Assembly: GCA_029051965.1 (NCBI GenBank)
Contig: JAIDJZ010000123.1
Location: 1 to 6,642, forward strand
Length of the DNA stretch: 6,642 nucleotides
DNA from: Paramuribaculum sp.
Lineage (GTDB): Bacteria; Bacteroidota; Bacteroidia; Bacteroidales; Muribaculaceae
Direction of reading: 5' to 3'
Shown here: positions 5,114 through 6,642 of the stretch, piece after piece
How positions within the stretch are numbered: position 1 is the first letter of the stretch
Layout of the letters: every line of letters starts with the position of its first letter
Notes under the pieces: model-generated
Told to the model about the DNA's origin: nothing
Seen by the model: only the letters and a program-made list of their open reading frames with translations
The model's database searches: none
Made by a program: the position numbers and the translations under genes

Positions 5114-6622
5114 TCAGTCGGTGAGGTCTACGGCATAGTACATTTTTTTGCCTGTCGGATAGAGGCCGGTGATGAACATGACATGATCATCGTTGCTCTT
5201 CAGTATAGCATTGTAGATTTTCTCTACATCTTCCGGCGACGAAACTTTCGAGTTGTTGATGTCGAGAATGATGAATCCGTTCTTGATTCCGGCAGCCTTG
5301 AATTTGCCGTCTTTCAGACCGGTCACCTGAAGACCTGAATTGATCTTCAGCTGCTGGCGCGTTTCGTTGTCGATCTTTTTGAAAGCGCATCCGAGGTCGG
5401 TCACAGTCGAAGCCTGTGTCAGCTTGGTGCTGCCCTGCGAATTATAAAGCGTTGCGCTCGCAGTGTGTTTCTTGCCGTCGCGGACATAGGAGATTGTCAC
5501 TTTGTCGCCGGGGCGCATGCGGGCAACCTGTTCGAGAAGCTGGGCCGAAGTATGGGTCGGGACATTGTTGAGTGCCGTGATGACGTCGCCCTTCTGCAGG
5601 CCGGCTTCCATAGCAGTGCTCCGGTCGTTGACAGATTCAACATAGAGACCGTCGACAAGACCGTCGAGACCTTTCTCTTTGGCGATTTTCGCGTCGAGCG
5701 GGATGTAGGTGATTCCGAGGAATGCGCGCTGGACGGTTCCGTACTGCTTCAGGTCGGTCGCCACTTTGGTCACGACAGCGGTCGGGATGGCAAATGAATA
5801 GCCGGCATAGCTTCCCGTCTGGGAATAGATCGCAGTGTTGATGCCGACCAGTTCGCCGTCGAGGTTGACAAGTGCGCCGCCGGAGTTGCCGGGATTCACA
5901 GCGGCATCGGTCTGGATGTAGCTCTCAAGGCCCATCGGGCGTCCGTTGGTCGCCGACGAGATGCTGCGTGCTTTGGCCGAGACAATGCCTGTCGTGACAG
6001 TCGAGGTCAGACCGAACGGATTGCCGACTGCGAGAACCCATTCGCCGACTTTCAGGGCATCGCTGTCGCCCATCGGGATCCCGGGAAGGTCTGTCGCATC
6101 GATTTTGATCAGCGCGAGATCCGTGTTGGGATCGGTGCCGATGACAGTCGCGTTGAACTGACGGTTGTCGTTGAGGGTGATCTCAAGACGTTCGGCTCCG
6201 TCGATCACATGGTTGTTGGTGACGATATATCCGTCTGATGAAATGATGACTCCGGAGCCGAGTCCGAGCTGACGCTGCGACTCTTCTTCCGATTTCTTTT
6301 CCTGTTGTTGCTGACGCGGCTGCTGGCGGTTGCCGTAAGGATTGCCGAAGAAGAATTCGAAAAACGGATCATTGAAAAAATCGTCGCCGCGGTTGCTGTA
6401 GCCTCGCTGCTGGCGCGGAGTTGCGAAGCTCTTTATCGAAACAACGCCATTGATCGAGGACTCGGCCGCGCGGGTGAAGTCAGTGTTGGTTGCCTGACGC
6501 TGTCCGACGGTCAGGAAACCATCCGTAGCCGAAGCTTTGGTTGAGTCGGAACAAGCTGCTGCTGCCGCCGATGCTACCAGCGCTCCGGGGGGAATTACGA
6601 GAATGTGGCGGGTCAGTCTCAT
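5114..6622 (-). CDS. htrA: HtrA/DegQ-family periplasmic serine protease with two PDZ domains
   Basis: This protein degrades or refolds misfolded envelope proteins outside the inner membrane. The 502 residues follow the DegP/DegQ plan. An N-terminal export signal covers about 1-24. A charged Gln/Asn/Phe-rich segment at 69-118 includes FFNDPFFEFFFG and corresponds to the LA-loop region. The trypsin-like domain covers about 120-290, with the full triad His138 (TNNHVI), Asp168 (NTDLALIKI) and Ser247 (NPGNSGGA). PDZ1 is at about 296-394 and PDZ2 at about 405-497. The signal is odd: it contains Pro-Pro-Gly (11-13) in its hydrophobic part and ends AAAAAC-SDS, so Cys24 could be lipidated although the -3 position is Ala rather than Leu. 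The next Met is residue 184, so the ATG at 6622 is the only sensible start. It ends at its own terminator. Only 20 bases of upstream sequence are present, so its promoter cannot be judged. Family and activity are secure; the DegP, DegQ or DegS label is not. Confidence 0.95.
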   Translation of the reverse strand: MRLTRHILVIPPGALVASAAAAACSDSTKASATDGFLTVGQRQATNTDFTRAAESSINGVVSIKSFATPRQQRGYSNRGDDFFNDPFFEFFFGNPYGNRQQPRQQQQEKKSEEESQRQLGLGSGVIISSDGYIVTNNHVIDGAERLEITLNDNRQFNATVIGTDPNTDLALIKIDATDLPGIPMGDSDALKVGEWVLAVGNPFGLTSTVTTGIVSAKARSISSATNGRPMGLESYIQTDAAVNPGNSGGALVNLDGELVGINTAIYSQTGSYAGYSFAIPTAVVTKVATDLKQYGTVQRAFLGITYIPLDAKIAKEKGLDGLVDGLYVESVNDRSTAMEAGLQKGDVITALNNVPTHTSAQLLEQVARMRPGDKVTISYVRDGKKHTASATLYNSQGSTKLTQASTVTDLGCAFKKIDNETRQQLKINSGLQVTGLKDGKFKAAGIKNGFIILDINNSKVSSPEDVEKIYNAILKSNDDHVMFITGLYPTGKKMYYAVDLTD

Positions 6623-6642
6623 GTTATAGCAAAGGTGTGGTT

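Noticed and set aside
6623..6642. CACCTTTG (minus strand, 6637-6630) as a -7 box for htrA
   Set aside because: It has one mismatch to TAnnTTTG, would leave almost no leader before the ATG, and the -33 region is outside the window.

Overview
The window looks like chromosomal DNA from a member of the Bacteroidales, most likely a Muribaculaceae-type gut bacterium. Three things suggest this. The genes lack Shine-Dalgarno sequences and have A-rich leaders instead. One promoter upstream of panC fits the Bacteroidetes pattern exactly (TTTG, 20 bases, TAATTTTG). The PanD, Ffh, FolD and HtrA proteins also have a Bacteroidales flavour. The family-level placement is an impression from memory and was not computed.

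Layout. On the plus strand, after a short AT-rich leader (1-115), one gene (116-1132) encodes a predicted lipoprotein of the alpha/beta-hydrolase fold. It converges on a minus-strand cluster, and a perfect 16-bp-arm hairpin at 1160-1192 lies between them. Read in the direction of transcription, that cluster is panC (4852-4001), panD (3999-3649), ffh (3613-2279) and folD (2188-1301). The gaps are 1, 35 and 90 nt, and I see no consensus promoter inside them, so the four genes are probably one transcription unit driven from 4936-4967. Upstream of it, and separated by a GC-rich terminator hairpin (5042-5085), is a minus-strand htrA/degQ-type periplasmic serine protease (6622-5114). Its promoter lies mostly outside the window.

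How the genes fit together. PanD makes beta-alanine and PanC joins it to pantoate to give pantothenate, the precursor of coenzyme A. FolD interconverts 5,10-methylene-THF and 10-formyl-THF, and 5,10-methylene-THF is the one-carbon donor for PanB, the enzyme that starts pantoate synthesis. PanB itself is not in this window. Ffh is the SRP GTPase that targets membrane proteins co-translationally. HtrA handles misfolded envelope proteins. The hydrolase is an envelope lipoprotein of unknown substrate.

This is mainly an ordinary housekeeping region. I found no mobile element, CRISPR array, tRNA, rRNA or defence-like module, and nothing I would call an undescribed system. The points most worth a second look are the hydrolase's atypical oxyanion-hole segment, the C-rich/G-poor stretch between ffh and folD, the structured panC leader, and the unusual signal peptide of HtrA.
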